Of a stretch of 64,000 nt of DNA, positions 35,991-45,963 are shown piece by piece (the first letter of the stretch is position 1; each line of letters begins with the position of its first letter). A program made the position numbers and the translations under genes. Source of the DNA: Hahellaceae bacterium (GTDB taxonomy: Bacteria > Pseudomonadota > Gammaproteobacteria > Pseudomonadales > Oleiphilaceae); NCBI GenBank assembly GCA_024234575.1, contig JACKOB010000006.1, positions 62,001 through 126,000 on the forward strand, in the 5' to 3' direction. The notes under the pieces are model-generated. The model ran no database searches and had not been told where the DNA came from. It saw only the letters and a list, made by a program, of their open reading frames with translations.

Positions 35991-36788
35991 TTATCCAGCG
36001 GCAGATGGGCTGATCACGCCACTATACAAAAGAGCAAACAGCAAAAGACCAAAAACAATACGGTATATACCAAAGGCTGTAAAAGTAAAACGATTCAGAA
36101 ACGAGATAAAAAGCTTCATCACAAAGTAGGCACATATAAATGCCGTCACAAAACCCACGAGTAAAGGCGTTAGTGCTTCGCCACTGAACTCCTGATAATT
36201 CTTTAGCAAGTCAAGCCCGCTGGCGGCCACCATCACTGGTAATGCCAATAAAAACGAGAATTCGGCACTGGCTTTGCGATCAACCCCAACCAATAGCGCC
36301 CCAATGATAGTGGAACCTGCGCGACTGGTGCCGGGAATCAGCGCAAACACTTGTGCAATACCGATAATAATCGCCTGGCGAAAGGAGATTTCTTCAATGT
36401 CCCGAGTGGTGGGAGGGTGGCTTTTTAGATAATGTTCGACCCAGATAAAAATAACGCCACCCACAATGAACATTATGGCGACGATTTCGACCGAAAACAG
36501 GAGTTTAATTTGTTTATGAAAAAGCAAGCCGATTAGCCCAATTGGTACAAACGCCATGGCGACTTTAATCCAAAGCTGCGTATGCGCAAAACTGAATTTT
36601 TCACGATAGTTTGCCACCACCGCCAGAATTGCTGCCAATTGAATAATAACTTCAAAGGCTTTATTGGCTTCGGATTGCGGAAGGCCAAGTAAATCGCTCG
36701 CAATGATCAGATGGCCTGTTGAAGAGATGGGGAGAAACTCGGTAATCCCCTCAATAATCCCTAAAATTATGCTGTGTAATAACTCCAT
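35991..36788 (-). CDS. uppP: Undecaprenyl-diphosphatase
   Basis: 265 residues from the ATG at 36788; a GTG two codons earlier is possible. The BacA/UppP signatures are present: [14 protein letters not shown] near the N-terminus and the catalytic-loop [10 protein letters not shown] in the middle, with about eight membrane helices. The enzyme recycles undecaprenyl pyrophosphate, the lipid carrier for peptidoglycan and other envelope polymers, by removing a phosphate on the periplasmic side. The usual bacitracin-resistance annotation derives from this activity. Confidence 0.95.
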   Translation of the reverse strand: MELLHSIILGIIEGITEFLPISSTGHLIIASDLLGLPQSEANKAFEVIIQLAAILAVVANYREKFSFAHTQLWIKVAMAFVPIGLIGLLFHKQIKLLFSVEIVAIMFIVGGVIFIWVEHYLKSHPPTTRDIEEISFRQAIIIGIAQVFALIPGTSRAGSTIIGALLVGVDRKASAEFSFLLALPVMVAASGLDLLKNYQEFSGEALTPLLVGFVTAFICAYFVMKLFISFLNRFTFTAFGIYRIVFGLLLFALLYSGVISPSAAG

Positions 36789-37025
36789 TGGCACATTCTC
36801 TGTTTTTAAGTCGTGTTGGTCTGCAGTGATCGGTGTGAATGCGTTAGCTTGTCCGAAGTGCGACGGGGAGGCATTTTAAAATTTGTGAGCTGAAAAATAT
36901 ATCGCTAATACGATAGTTTTCCCTGAAAGGCTTATCCTGTTCAGTCCATACTTGCCCTGAACATGCTTATTGACTAGATTTGAGCCGTTTAAATGAGTCT
37001 CTGATAACTAAAAAGAATTTTACCT

Positions 37026-37340
37026 ATGAAACCCAGTAACCTGTTACCAATTGATAGCCTGCATGATGACTGGTGTGATAAAGACGAGATAATGTTGCAT
37101 GCCTGCTTTCAGCTGTTGGTGGATTGTATTGAAAAAGAAAACCTGTTTGAGGGCGCGACAGACTTTACCCAGGATGACGAACACGAAGCGGCAAAGCTTG
37201 AACTGCAGACGCTCTACGAGTGGTGGGGTATGCGTAAGCATAAAGATCAGAGCATACATAGTCTGTCGACCCGACAGTATGATCTCGATAGTGAGATGCT
37301 TATTCGTTTGATCGCCCATCGACGCTGGCTGTGGACCTGA
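37026..37340 (+). CDS. Small hypothetical protein
   Basis: 104 residues, acidic, rich in Trp and Leu, with DEIMLHACFQLLVDCIEKENL and YEWWGMRKH as the most characteristic stretches. I have a faint memory of similar proteins in phages and bacteria but cannot name a family. No transmembrane segment. The ribosome binding site is weak. It lies 59 bases before the DUF486 gene on the same strand. Confidence 0.55.
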   Translation: MKPSNLLPIDSLHDDWCDKDEIMLHACFQLLVDCIEKENLFEGATDFTQDDEHEAAKLELQTLYEWWGMRKHKDQSIHSLSTRQYDLDSEMLIRLIAHRRWLWT

Positions 37341-37398
37341 TCTGGCTCGGTATCGACCCTGCAAACGAAAACAGGTCACATTATTTAAGGTTGTAAAC

Positions 37399-37749
37399 AT
37401 GAACCCTGTATTGATCTCTATAGCACTTTTAATCTGCAGTAACGTATTTATGACCTTTGCCTGGTACGCGCATTTAAAAGAGTTGAACAATAAGCCATGG
37501 ATTATCGCCGCGCTTGTTAGTTGGGGCGTTGCGCTTTTTGAGTATTTATTTCAGGTGCCAGCCAATCGAATCGGATTTACGGTACTAAGTGTCGGCCAGC
37601 TAAAGATCATCCAGGAAGTTATCACATTAACCGTTTTTGTGCCGTTTTCGGTGATGTATCTCAAAGAGCCACTCAAGCTTGATTACTTGTGGGCGGGGCT
37701 TTGCTTGCTTGGGGCGGTATATTTTATGTTTCGTAGTAAGATCGGCTAG
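37399..37749 (+). CDS. DUF486 (DMT superfamily) small membrane protein
   Basis: 116 residues with four membrane helices. The TFAWYAHLK, WGVALFEYLFQVPANRIG and LKIIQEVITLTVFVPFS blocks are the signatures of DUF486, related to small multidrug-resistance-type transporters in the DMT superfamily. It has no known substrate. AAGGT precedes the ATG at 37399. Confidence 0.9.
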   Translation: MNPVLISIALLICSNVFMTFAWYAHLKELNNKPWIIAALVSWGVALFEYLFQVPANRIGFTVLSVGQLKIIQEVITLTVFVPFSVMYLKEPLKLDYLWAGLCLLGAVYFMFRSKIG

Positions 37750-37860
37750 TGAACATAGAAAATAAGATCATAGCCTGTATGGGGTAGTTATCGTATAGTC
37801 GCCGCTCGTGTTTTATCAGATCAGGTCTGATGCCCCAAGTATAAAATCACCGGAGATCGT

Positions 37861-39660
37861 ATGAGGCCACAAACCCGTTATGATGTTGACGCAGAACCTT
37901 TGCGTTGGAGTACGCTAAAACGTCTGCTGCCTTTCTTGTTAGAGTACAAGGGGCGGGTTTTGTTAGCATTGGGTTTTCTTGTTCTCGCTAAAGTCGCCAG
38001 TGTTGGCCTGCCTTTTGTTTTAAAGTATTTAGTGGATTCACTCGATCGCAGCTTGGTTGATGCCTCGCTGATAGTGCTGCCGCTGGGGTTATTGTTGGCT
38101 TATGGCGCGGTTCGATTTTCAACCGTTCTCTTTGCAGAAATCCGCGATACGCTTTTTGGTCGAGTCACCGAACGGGCAATGCGCCGTGTTGGGCTAAAGG
38201 TGTTTGATCACCTGCATCGCATGGACATCGATTTTCACCTTAATCGCAATACCGGTGGCTTGTTTCGTGATATCGAGCGTGGCGTAACAGGCATCGGGTT
38301 TCTGATGCGGTTTATGGTCTTCAATATATTGCCGACCTTGCTTGAGATCAGTCTGGTGATATTTATTCTATTCAAGCAGTATTCCGGCTGGCTGGCATTT
38401 ATAACGCTGGTTTCGATTGTTGCCTATGTCGCTTTTTCGATTGTCGCCACCGAGTGGCGGACTGCCTTTGTGCGGGAGGCAAACAAAGCAGACTCTCAAA
38501 GCAATACCCGCGCCCTTGATAGCCTGCTTAATTATGAAACCGTAAAATATTTTACCAACGAGGCGGTTGAATCCCGTGCTTATGATCATGAGTTGGCACT
38601 ATGGGAGCAAGCGAAAAGAAAGAACCGTCTCTCGTTATTTGTACTGAATACCGGACAGGCGCTTATCATTGCCGTTGGGATGACGGCGATGATGATCGTG
38701 GCGGGCCATCAAGTGGTTGCCGGGGTGATGACACTCGGAGACTTCGTATTAATTAACGCCTTTATGATGCAGATATTTATTCCTTTGAACTTTCTGGGTT
38801 TTATCTATCGTGAAATGAAAGGGGCGTTGGTAAACATCGAACGCTTATTCGGCTTGCTCGATAAGCAAAGCAAAGTGATTGAGGTCGCAGATGCAAAAGC
38901 CTTAGTGGTGGGGGGTGGTAGCGTTCGTTTTGATAATGTTACTTTCTCTTACAGTGACGATCGACCTTTACTCAATGGCATCAGTTTTGCGGTGAATCCT
39001 GGAGAAAAGGTTGCGATTGTTGGGCCGAGTGGATCGGGGAAGAGCACGACAGTTAAACTCCTTTTTAGATTCTATGATCCGATGCAGGGAGCCATCTATG
39101 TAGATGATCAACCGGTAAAAGAACTGTCGCTGTATTCGCTGCGTCAGGCCATTGGTATTGTGCCTCAGGACACCGTGCTGTTTAACACCAGCATCCTTGA
39201 AAATGTCCGTTACGGGCGGGTTGATGCAACGGATGAGGACGTGCGACATGCACTAAAGCTTGCCAACCTGACGAGTTTTATTGCGAAGCTGCCACAAGGA
39301 GAAAATACCCTGGTAGGCGAACGGGGGTTAAAACTTAGCGGCGGAGAAAAACAACGTGTCTCAATTGCCCGTGCCGTATTAAAAAATCCACCCATACTGG
39401 TATTTGATGAGGCCACATCCTCTCTCGACAGTCTGTCAGAGGGGGCGATTCTCGATGCCATCAGAGAGGTTTCCCAGCATCACACCAGCCTGGTTATCGC
39501 CCACAGACTTTCTACCATCGTCGATGCCGATCGTATTCTGGTGTTAGAGGATGGAAAACTGATTGAGCAGGGCACTCATGCACAGCTATTAGCTGCGGGG
39601 GGAACCTACCAGCATATGTGGCAGACTCAGCAACGTGAAAAGTCTGTTCGCAAAGTCTGA
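37861..39660 (+). CDS. ABC exporter of the Atm1/heavy-metal tolerance type (fused membrane and ATPase domains)
   Basis: 599 residues. The membrane domain (about 25-320) has six helices and the NTGGLFRDIERG and TNEAVESRAYDHEL motifs of the ABCB7/Atm1 group. The ATPase domain (about 345-590) has Walker A GPSGSGKST, Q-loop VPQDTVLF, signature LSGGEKQRVSIARA, Walker B ILVFDEATSSLD and H-loop AHRLST, all complete. Bacterial Atm1 proteins export glutathione-bound metals or persulfides. GGAG precedes the start. It is monocistronic; cargo is inferred from the family. Confidence 0.9.
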   Translation: MRPQTRYDVDAEPLRWSTLKRLLPFLLEYKGRVLLALGFLVLAKVASVGLPFVLKYLVDSLDRSLVDASLIVLPLGLLLAYGAVRFSTVLFAEIRDTLFGRVTERAMRRVGLKVFDHLHRMDIDFHLNRNTGGLFRDIERGVTGIGFLMRFMVFNILPTLLEISLVIFILFKQYSGWLAFITLVSIVAYVAFSIVATEWRTAFVREANKADSQSNTRALDSLLNYETVKYFTNEAVESRAYDHELALWEQAKRKNRLSLFVLNTGQALIIAVGMTAMMIVAGHQVVAGVMTLGDFVLINAFMMQIFIPLNFLGFIYREMKGALVNIERLFGLLDKQSKVIEVADAKALVVGGGSVRFDNVTFSYSDDRPLLNGISFAVNPGEKVAIVGPSGSGKSTTVKLLFRFYDPMQGAIYVDDQPVKELSLYSLRQAIGIVPQDTVLFNTSILENVRYGRVDATDEDVRHALKLANLTSFIAKLPQGENTLVGERGLKLSGGEKQRVSIARAVLKNPPILVFDEATSSLDSLSEGAILDAIREVSQHHTSLVIAHRLSTIVDADRILVLEDGKLIEQGTHAQLLAAGGTYQHMWQTQQREKSVRKV

Positions 39661-39756
39661 GCAGAGATTGCGCGTGTCAAGCGGTGAGTGGATTCGTTAT
39701 ACTGCACTATGTAAAAAACAATAGAGCCTTAAGAAATTAAATGCGTGGACCCTCAC

Positions 39757-40653
39757 ATGACGCTACCTGATAGCCCTGACAAAACCATCAAGGGTAAAAA
39801 AAACACCCCGAGCAACCTGGATGACACCTTTAATCTTATTGCCCGGTTCTTACCGCAAACCGGCAATGGTGCAAATCTGCCGCACCCGGATAAAGAATAC
39901 ACGATTGACGAATTGGCCAGGGCGACAGAAACCACCAGTCGTAGTATTCGGGCTTACCAGGAGAAGGGGGTGCTGCCGCCGCCAAAACTAAAGGGTCGCA
40001 AAGGTATCTACTCTAACGCTCACTATTCACGGCTAAGGCTGATTGCAGATTTACTTGAGCGCGGTTACACCATTTCTACTATCGCAGACTTACTCAAGGC
40101 CCTGGAGCAGGGCATTGATTTGCGCAATTTCATGGGGATTGAGTCGGCCCTGACCAGCCCCTGGACTGATGAAACAACGGTTGTCATGCCCATTGAAGAA
40201 TTGCTGGCACTATTCAACAATAAGGTGACATTGCAAACCCTGGGTAAAGCGATTGAGCTTGATCTGGTGAAATTCGAGAGCGACGGTAAACATATGCAGG
40301 TGCGAAGTATGCGCACCATGCGAGCAGGTGCCGAGCTAGTGGCCACCGGCATACCTTTTGAGGCCTTGTTGGATATCATTAAAATGCTACGTAGCAATGT
40401 CGAAACCGTGGCTAATGAATTGGTGAAATTAGTTTCAACTCATGTGCTGCACAAATATCACGAAGAGATGCCCCCCAAAGAAGATTTACCTCAGTTAGCA
40501 GACTTGATCTGGCGCTTGCGCCCCCTCGCAGAAATGGCAGTACACGCAGAGCTCGCACGCGCCATGGAAAAAGCTGCTAATCACTTTCTGGGAGGTGAGC
40601 TGGAGAAAATTGTTAAGCAATTAGCGCCGGTGCAAGGCAATGATGAGCGCTAG
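39757..40653 (+). CDS. MerR-family transcriptional regulator
   Basis: 298 residues from the ATG at 39757; a GTG four codons earlier is possible. After a 45-residue hydrophilic lead, residues about 46-115 are a MerR helix-turn-helix: YTIDELARATETTSRSIRAYQEKGVLPPP followed by RLIADLLERGYTI. The C-terminal 180 residues are helical without the Cys ligands of metal sensors, so an organic ligand or a protein partner is likely. No obvious target besides the ABC exporter upstream and the convergent SDR operon. Confidence 0.85.
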   Translation: MTLPDSPDKTIKGKKNTPSNLDDTFNLIARFLPQTGNGANLPHPDKEYTIDELARATETTSRSIRAYQEKGVLPPPKLKGRKGIYSNAHYSRLRLIADLLERGYTISTIADLLKALEQGIDLRNFMGIESALTSPWTDETTVVMPIEELLALFNNKVTLQTLGKAIELDLVKFESDGKHMQVRSMRTMRAGAELVATGIPFEALLDIIKMLRSNVETVANELVKLVSTHVLHKYHEEMPPKEDLPQLADLIWRLRPLAEMAVHAELARAMEKAANHFLGGELEKIVKQLAPVQGNDER

Positions 40654-40712
40654 GTTTGCGCAAAGCGTTGCCGTCATTGACGTTTTATCTCAACCGAAAT
40701 AAAACGGGCTCC

Positions 40713-41546
40713 CTAGATGTACCGAGTACCCCAGCGTATTGCCGGCAGTAATAGCTGGTCATAACTGGCGGGTAGTAATCGCTGTACCCAGTCCAGAATT
40801 TTTGCATCCATACCTACCAGTACTCGCCGTCTGTTTTTTAATATTCCCTGAATAATAATGCTGGCTGCTTTTTCGGGGCTGGTAAGGGCTATTTTCTCAA
40901 AGAGTGAGCTCACTTCTTCTGTCGATGTTTGCGCGCCATCGAAGCCATCGAAGTGCTCGCCGGTTTTAACAAGGTTTGTTTTAACGCCACCAGGGTGAAT
41001 ACAGGTAATGTTAATCCCGGTGCCAGCAAGGTCTTGGCGCAATGCTTCGGTGTAGCCGCGAACCGCAAACTTAGAGGCATTGTATGCCGCCTGTGTGGGC
41101 ATGGACACCAGGCCAAAGACACTGGATATGTTGACGATGTGAGATTCTGGCTGTTTTCTCAGGTAGGGTAAAAATGCTGATGTACCATTTACAACGCCCC
41201 AAAAATTAATATTAAAGACTCTTTCCCAGTGTGTCCGTGTCATGGTTGTAGCGCTTTGTGACAGGGCGATGCCTGCATTGTTGATGATCACATCTACGTG
41301 TTTGTAGTGTGCGGCAACATTTTGTGCCCATTCAATCACGGCAGAATCATTCGAAACGTCTACCACCTCCGTGTGGATGTTTATTTTCTTAACGCGCAGT
41401 TCATCGGCAATGTTTTGCAACGACTCGGCATTAATATCCGAGAGTGCGAGGCTGGCACCTGCCGTGGCGCATTGGCGGGCCAAAGCCAGGCCAATTCCTG
41501 ACCCTGCACCTGTGATAACGATGACTTTATCTTTTAGTGAATTCAT
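40713..41546 (-). CDS. Short-chain dehydrogenase/reductase
   Basis: 277 residues from the ATG at 41546, which has GAGGAAATC ahead of it; the longer reading starts lack this. Classical SDR motifs are complete: TGAGSGIG (cofactor loop), NNAG, catalytic Ser in NISSV, YNASK (catalytic Tyr and Lys) and PGGVKTN. Cofactor preference is not clear from the second strand (LSDIN suggests NAD). It is third in the metal-dependent hydrolase, monooxygenase, SDR operon, so a substrate alcohol or ketone in lipid or cyclic-ketone breakdown is likely. Confidence 0.9.
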   Translation of the reverse strand: MNSLKDKVIVITGAGSGIGLALARQCATAGASLALSDINAESLQNIADELRVKKINIHTEVVDVSNDSAVIEWAQNVAAHYKHVDVIINNAGIALSQSATTMTRTHWERVFNINFWGVVNGTSAFLPYLRKQPESHIVNISSVFGLVSMPTQAAYNASKFAVRGYTEALRQDLAGTGINITCIHPGGVKTNLVKTGEHFDGFDGAQTSTEEVSSLFEKIALTSPEKAASIIIQGILKNRRRVLVGMDAKILDWVQRLLPASYDQLLLPAIRWGTRYI

Positions 41547-41586
41547 GATTTCCTCGATTAATGTAATGGGGTGTAGCCTAATAAAC

Positions 41587-43146
41587 TTATGCGGGCACGG
41601 CTTCTGCGGCATGTGTTGAAGATGGCTCTACATAGGTAACCTGGTAGTTGTCTCGGCTGAACCAGGATGTTTGTAGTCGGTATTCTGCTGAAAAGCCCGG
41701 CCACAGAGTGGTGTTTCGGCCATCTTTAGTCAGGTACCAGCTTTGGCAACCACTCGTCCAGACGGTTTTTTTCATCCGTTGCGAGATCATCTGATTAAAG
41801 CGCTCCTGCACGCCTGGCTGCACATCAAGTGACACAACCTGTGGACTGTTAAGTGCCCTCAGGTATTTCATAATGTAGTTAATCTGTGACTCAATATAAA
41901 AAATAACAGAAGTATTTCCGGGGCCGGTATTGGGGCCCATTATCAGTGCCATATTCGGATAACCCGAAACGTTGATTCCTTTGTAGGCTTCAGCCCCCTG
42001 ATTCCATTCCTGATTCAGGTTTTTACCACGGATACCCGTTATCTCGAAGGGGGCAGAGGCAACAGGTACTTTGAACCCCGTTGCCAGGATGATTACATCC
42101 ACGGACACTTTTGTATCGTCGTTAGTAACAAGCTGTTTAGCCGTAACAGCTTTAAGCCCGGTGGTTTTTACTTCAACGTTTTCGCGGATAAGAGCCTGGT
42201 AGTAATCATCGGATAGCAGCACGCGTTTGCATCCAATGCGATAGTTTGGGGTGACTTTATTTCTTAAGTCGGCACCCTTTATCTGCGTTCCAATGTAGTG
42301 CCGTGCCAGTGACTCCGCCGCGCTTGATAGCGCAGAATCACGCAGGAAAACAGGCGTCACTGCCTCACCAAATAAGTAGACCATCTGGCGGGCCAGTTGT
42401 TGGCTAAAGGGGAGTTGCCGATAAGTCCAACGCTTTAAAGCGCCAATAGTGTGATCGAATTTCGGCATCACCCAGGCAGGCGTGCGCTGCAGTACGACCA
42501 GCTTTTTTACCTTTGGTGCAATAGCAGGAATAACCTGGATAGCGCTGGCGCCGGTACCTACAACCGCCACGGTTTTTCCGGCAAGGTTAACATCATGATT
42601 CCATTGTGCGGTATGGAAAATGTCGCCTTTGAATTTCTCTACGCCACTAATTTTTGGAATTGATGGCACATTGAGAGCACCGGTTGCTGCCACAATTGCC
42701 CTGGCGCGAATACGCTTGCCTTGTGCCGTATAAATATGCCAGATACCCTCGGGTTCAATAAATTGTGCGCGTTGTATTGGCGTGTTAAACGTTATGTGGT
42801 CATAGAGCTTGTGCTTTTTCGCACAATATTGCAGGTACTTGAGTATTTCTTTTTGCGGCGCGAAAGCCTTTGTCCAGTTTGGATTGGGCTCGAACGAGAA
42901 GGAATAGAGATGCGAAGGCACATCACAGGCAGCACCGGGATAGGTGTTATCCCGCCATGTGCCGCCAACTTCATTGGCTTGTTCAAATATTGTGAAGCTG
43001 TTCATTTTTGCCTGTTTAAGTTTTATTGCCAGTCCGATACCACCAAAACCACTGCCGACAATCGCGATCTCGGTATCAACATCGGGCTTGCTGTCGATAG
43101 GCGGGCAGACCTTATTACTTTTATGTTTTGTATTGTTGCGCTTCAT
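41587..43146 (-). CDS. Flavin-containing monooxygenase, Baeyer-Villiger type
   Basis: 519 residues from the ATG at 43146 (GGAG seven bases before). An FAD-binding GSGFGGIG lies near residue 30, then FEQANEVGGTW and the NTYPGAACDVPSHLYSFSF block common to these enzymes. The BVMO fingerprint FxGxxxHxxxW is present as FKGDIFHTAQW, and the NADPH site as GTGASAIQV. They insert one oxygen into ketones to give esters or lactones. Gene order with an SDR (alcohol to ketone) and a metal-dependent hydrolase suggests an oxidation pathway; its substrate is unknown. Confidence 0.9.
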   Translation of the reverse strand: MKRNNTKHKSNKVCPPIDSKPDVDTEIAIVGSGFGGIGLAIKLKQAKMNSFTIFEQANEVGGTWRDNTYPGAACDVPSHLYSFSFEPNPNWTKAFAPQKEILKYLQYCAKKHKLYDHITFNTPIQRAQFIEPEGIWHIYTAQGKRIRARAIVAATGALNVPSIPKISGVEKFKGDIFHTAQWNHDVNLAGKTVAVVGTGASAIQVIPAIAPKVKKLVVLQRTPAWVMPKFDHTIGALKRWTYRQLPFSQQLARQMVYLFGEAVTPVFLRDSALSSAAESLARHYIGTQIKGADLRNKVTPNYRIGCKRVLLSDDYYQALIRENVEVKTTGLKAVTAKQLVTNDDTKVSVDVIILATGFKVPVASAPFEITGIRGKNLNQEWNQGAEAYKGINVSGYPNMALIMGPNTGPGNTSVIFYIESQINYIMKYLRALNSPQVVSLDVQPGVQERFNQMISQRMKKTVWTSGCQSWYLTKDGRNTTLWPGFSAEYRLQTSWFSRDNYQVTYVEPSSTHAAEAVPA

Positions 43147-43190
43147 CACTTTCTCCAACATGTGCTGCTCTGGGAGTTTTTATGGGGAGG

Positions 43191-44045
43191 CTAGGCTGCC
43201 TGTTCTTTCGCCGGGGTGAAGGTATTAACTTTTTCGATCAGGGCATCTATTTGTTGTAAATAACCCCGGTTGTCCTGGTCCCATGGATGAAATCCGGGTC
43301 TAAAGTAATCAAGCCAGGCAGGTATCGCCTTTCTCATTGCTCCTGGTTTTAACCATTGATATTTAAATGATTGCCACCAGCCACGCAGGTTTCGGTGTTC
43401 ATTGCTCGTGCGCAGGATTTGAAAATAATAGGTGTAACACAGAGCAAAAAAGATACTGGTCGCCAATACCAATGTGCCTGTGCGTAGCAGATAGCTTTGC
43501 ACCGATGTACCGATAACTTTCTCGAAAACATCATAGGCAACGGCTTTGTGCTCTGTTTCTTCCAATGCGTGCCATGTCCAGAGGGCGGTGAAGTTGGGGT
43601 CAGATTTATCCAGTAGTTCAGGGTTTGCCAGCAGGGTATCAGCCAAAATTGCTGTCAGATGTTCGAGGGCGATGGTAATAGCCAGTTGAAAGGCTGGTGG
43701 AGAGTTTTCTCTTATCAGATTTAATAGCGAGGTCACCTGAGCTTCCATTTTATCAACCGGAAACCCTGCGTTAATCATGGCTTGATTGTATTCATCATGC
43801 TCTCGGCCATGCATGGCTTCCTGGCCAATAAAAGCTCTCACGGCGGCCAAAAGTTCAGGCTCCATGATTCTGTCCCGATAGTGTCGAACGCTATTGATAA
43901 AGAAGCGCTCACCTTCTGGGAAAAACAACGACATCGTATTGAAAAACTGGGATACATGGACGCCAGCGCTGTTCCATTGGGAGACAGTATTTTTGGGTAA
44001 GTGAAATTTGAGGTTTCGTTGGATCGGGGTAACGAGCATGTCCAT
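43191..44045 (-). CDS. Metal-dependent hydrolase-like protein (PF10118)
   Basis: 284 residues resembling the PF10118 family, whose His/Glu-rich four-helix core suggests a di-metal site: FIGQEAMHGREHDEYN, then EHLTAILADTLL, and WHALEETEHKAVAYDVFEK carry the expected Glu and His ligands. One hydrophobic segment lies near 195-212. Members are often found with monooxygenases and short-chain dehydrogenases in mycobacteria and marine proteobacteria, but no reaction is well established. It is the first gene of the operon. Confidence 0.85.
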   Translation of the reverse strand: MDMLVTPIQRNLKFHLPKNTVSQWNSAGVHVSQFFNTMSLFFPEGERFFINSVRHYRDRIMEPELLAAVRAFIGQEAMHGREHDEYNQAMINAGFPVDKMEAQVTSLLNLIRENSPPAFQLAITIALEHLTAILADTLLANPELLDKSDPNFTALWTWHALEETEHKAVAYDVFEKVIGTSVQSYLLRTGTLVLATSIFFALCYTYYFQILRTSNEHRNLRGWWQSFKYQWLKPGAMRKAIPAWLDYFRPGFHPWDQDNRGYLQQIDALIEKVNTFTPAKEQAA

Positions 44046-44651
44046 AATAGGTACCTATGAGTCATTTATTAATGCGCCATCAAAAGGTGGCACGTTAATA
44101 AATGTATTATATGTTTTGATGTAAATGCAAGTGCCGAAGAGAAATTTATCTGCAATGAAAATTTTGGTGTTATCAATAGCAAGAGTATCTATAGCTAAAC
44201 TCTGAGCCCGGTATTAAGTCACCAATAACTGCAAGACAAGGCACCAATGGTGGTCGTGGCATCAATATCGTGCACGTTTTTGGATTGGTTTCTGTTTTTG
44301 CAAGGGCACCGAACAAGGGCATCAATGGATTTACTGAAACTAAATGGAAGATTATTCGCATCATATAGTCAGTATGAGGTGCAATTTGATTGCCGCTGGG
44401 GAACTAAATTTATAAGAAGACTATTTTGGCACGTTTGCTGCATAGGTTGATAAGAAACTACCACTTTATTTCTCTTGACACTGATCAAGGATAGTATTTT
44501 GCCGCTGCTTTAAGTTGGAGCTATAAAAGCGCTTCACCGGAAAAGTTTATTAAAAAAAATAACTTAGCGCGTTAATGGTTTCCAGAAGCACGATGTTTAA
44601 AAAGAACATAGTTTAAGACGATCAATTATTACTCGGTAAGGAGTATCGTAA
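44046..44651. other. Intergenic region, 606 bases
   Basis: Divergent region between the metal-dependent hydrolase operon and the porin. It contains the FNR-like site at 44475 and AT-rich sequence before the porin. Open frames here (for example 44247-44450) lack family features and a good ribosome binding site, so I list no gene. Confidence 0.45.
44475..44488 (+). promoter_or_regulatory. FNR/Anr-like box upstream of the porin
   Basis: TTGACACTGATCAA matches the consensus TTGAT-N4-ATCAA at nine of ten positions. A weak -10-like TAAGTT at 44511 would place the site near -41, where FNR-type activators bind. It is 164 bases before the porin start. Confidence 0.4.
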
Positions 44652-45845
44652 ATGAGAAAGACCTCTATCGCTAAAGTATCCATGAAAAAATCACTCTTGG
44701 CAGTATCTGTGGCGGCGTTCGCTATGTCAGCCCAAGCAGAAGATGCCGCAACGTTATATGACGCAATTGCTGATGGTTCTGCCGATTTAACCCTTCGTTA
44801 CAGATACGAGTTTGTTGATCAGGATGGGCCGTTGGATAATGCAAACGCATCGACACTGAAAACTCGTGTGACGTATAAGACCCAAACTTTTGAAGGCTTA
44901 TCAGGCTTGCTGGAATTTGATAACAACAGCGATGTGTTGACGGGTGACTTCAACAGTACACAAAACGGAAAGACAGACTACGCGGTTGTTGCAGACCCTA
45001 AATATACAGAAATAAACCAGGCCTATGTTGACTATGCGGCACCAGCGAGCACATTGCTGCGTGTAGGTAGACAGCGTATCAATCTTGATAACCAAAGATT
45101 TGTTGGTGGCGTGGCCTGGAGACAAAATGAGCAGACTTTTGATGCTTACACTTTAGTAAACAAAGCGTTACCAGACACTGCAGTAACGTTGTCTTACATA
45201 ACGAACGTCAACGATATTTTTGGCAATAATATCAACGGTGAAAATCACGGCATTCTGCACGCCCATAACAGTAGCCTTGATTTGGCTAATGTTAGTGCCT
45301 ATGGCTATCTGCTGAATGAAATCAGCGACACCTACGGCCTGCGGTTGAACGGCAAGCTGGCAATGGATAGTGCGGCGTTAATGTATGCACTTGAGTACGC
45401 AACGCAAGAACAAGATCAGGCCAATGGTTACACCGCAGACTACATGCTGGCAGAAATTGGTGGACAGGTTGCGGGTATTACCGCAACGCTTGGCTACGAA
45501 TTGCTGGGTGCGGATGACGACGGCAAAGGTGCGTTTCAGACCCCATTAGCGACTAAGCATAAGTTCAATGGTTGGGCAGATAAGTTTTTGGCAACGCCAA
45601 AAGATGGTTTAGAAGATCTCTATGTGTCGGTATCGGGCAAAGTTATTAGTCCAAAAGTAACGATTGCCTACCACCAGTTTAAAGCAGATGAGGGTGGTGC
45701 AGACTACGGCAACGAAATTGACTTCTCAATCGGTCAGGATTTCATGGAGCATTATAATGTTCTCCTGAAATACGCCCATTACAGTGCTGATACATATGCC
45801 AGTGATACCGATAAAATATGGTTACAGTTAGGTGCTAATTTCTAG
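44652..45845 (+). CDS. Outer-membrane porin (Opr-like)
   Basis: 397 residues. AAGGAG precedes the ATG at 44652. The signal peptide ends SAQA near residue 29-31. The mature protein has alternating polar/hydrophobic strands and typical blocks LRYRYEFVDQDG, LLRVGRQRINLDNQRFVGG and a C-terminal strand ending LQLGANF with terminal Phe, the outer-membrane assembly signal. It belongs to the OprD/alginate-porin-like group of beta barrels. Which solute it passes is unknown. A strong terminator follows. Confidence 0.9.
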   Translation: MRKTSIAKVSMKKSLLAVSVAAFAMSAQAEDAATLYDAIADGSADLTLRYRYEFVDQDGPLDNANASTLKTRVTYKTQTFEGLSGLLEFDNNSDVLTGDFNSTQNGKTDYAVVADPKYTEINQAYVDYAAPASTLLRVGRQRINLDNQRFVGGVAWRQNEQTFDAYTLVNKALPDTAVTLSYITNVNDIFGNNINGENHGILHAHNSSLDLANVSAYGYLLNEISDTYGLRLNGKLAMDSAALMYALEYATQEQDQANGYTADYMLAEIGGQVAGITATLGYELLGADDDGKGAFQTPLATKHKFNGWADKFLATPKDGLEDLYVSVSGKVISPKVTIAYHQFKADEGGADYGNEIDFSIGQDFMEHYNVLLKYAHYSADTYASDTDKIWLQLGANF

Positions 45846-45869
45846 TCAATTAGTATCCTGATGTGAGTT

Positions 45870-45897
45870 GGGCGTGCTGCAAGGCACGCCCTTTTTT
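45870..45897 (+). terminator. Rho-independent terminator of the porin gene
   Basis: GGGCGTGC and GCACGCCC pair perfectly around a 6-base loop, followed by six T, starting 25 bases after the stop codon. Confidence 0.9.
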
Positions 45898-45963
45898 GCG
45901 GGGTTGTCTTTGAGTCTCAGGTATATTCTATTTTCTCTTCAGTTAATCCATTGTTACCAATGT

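Noticed and set aside
40681..40706. CGTTTTAT/ATAAAACG inverted repeat between convergent MerR and SDR genes as a terminator
   Set aside because: AT-only stem of low stability without a following T run; not supported well enough to list.
44247..44450. A 67-codon frame in the 606-base gap before the porin
   Set aside because: No ribosome binding site, odd composition and no resemblance to any protein I know.
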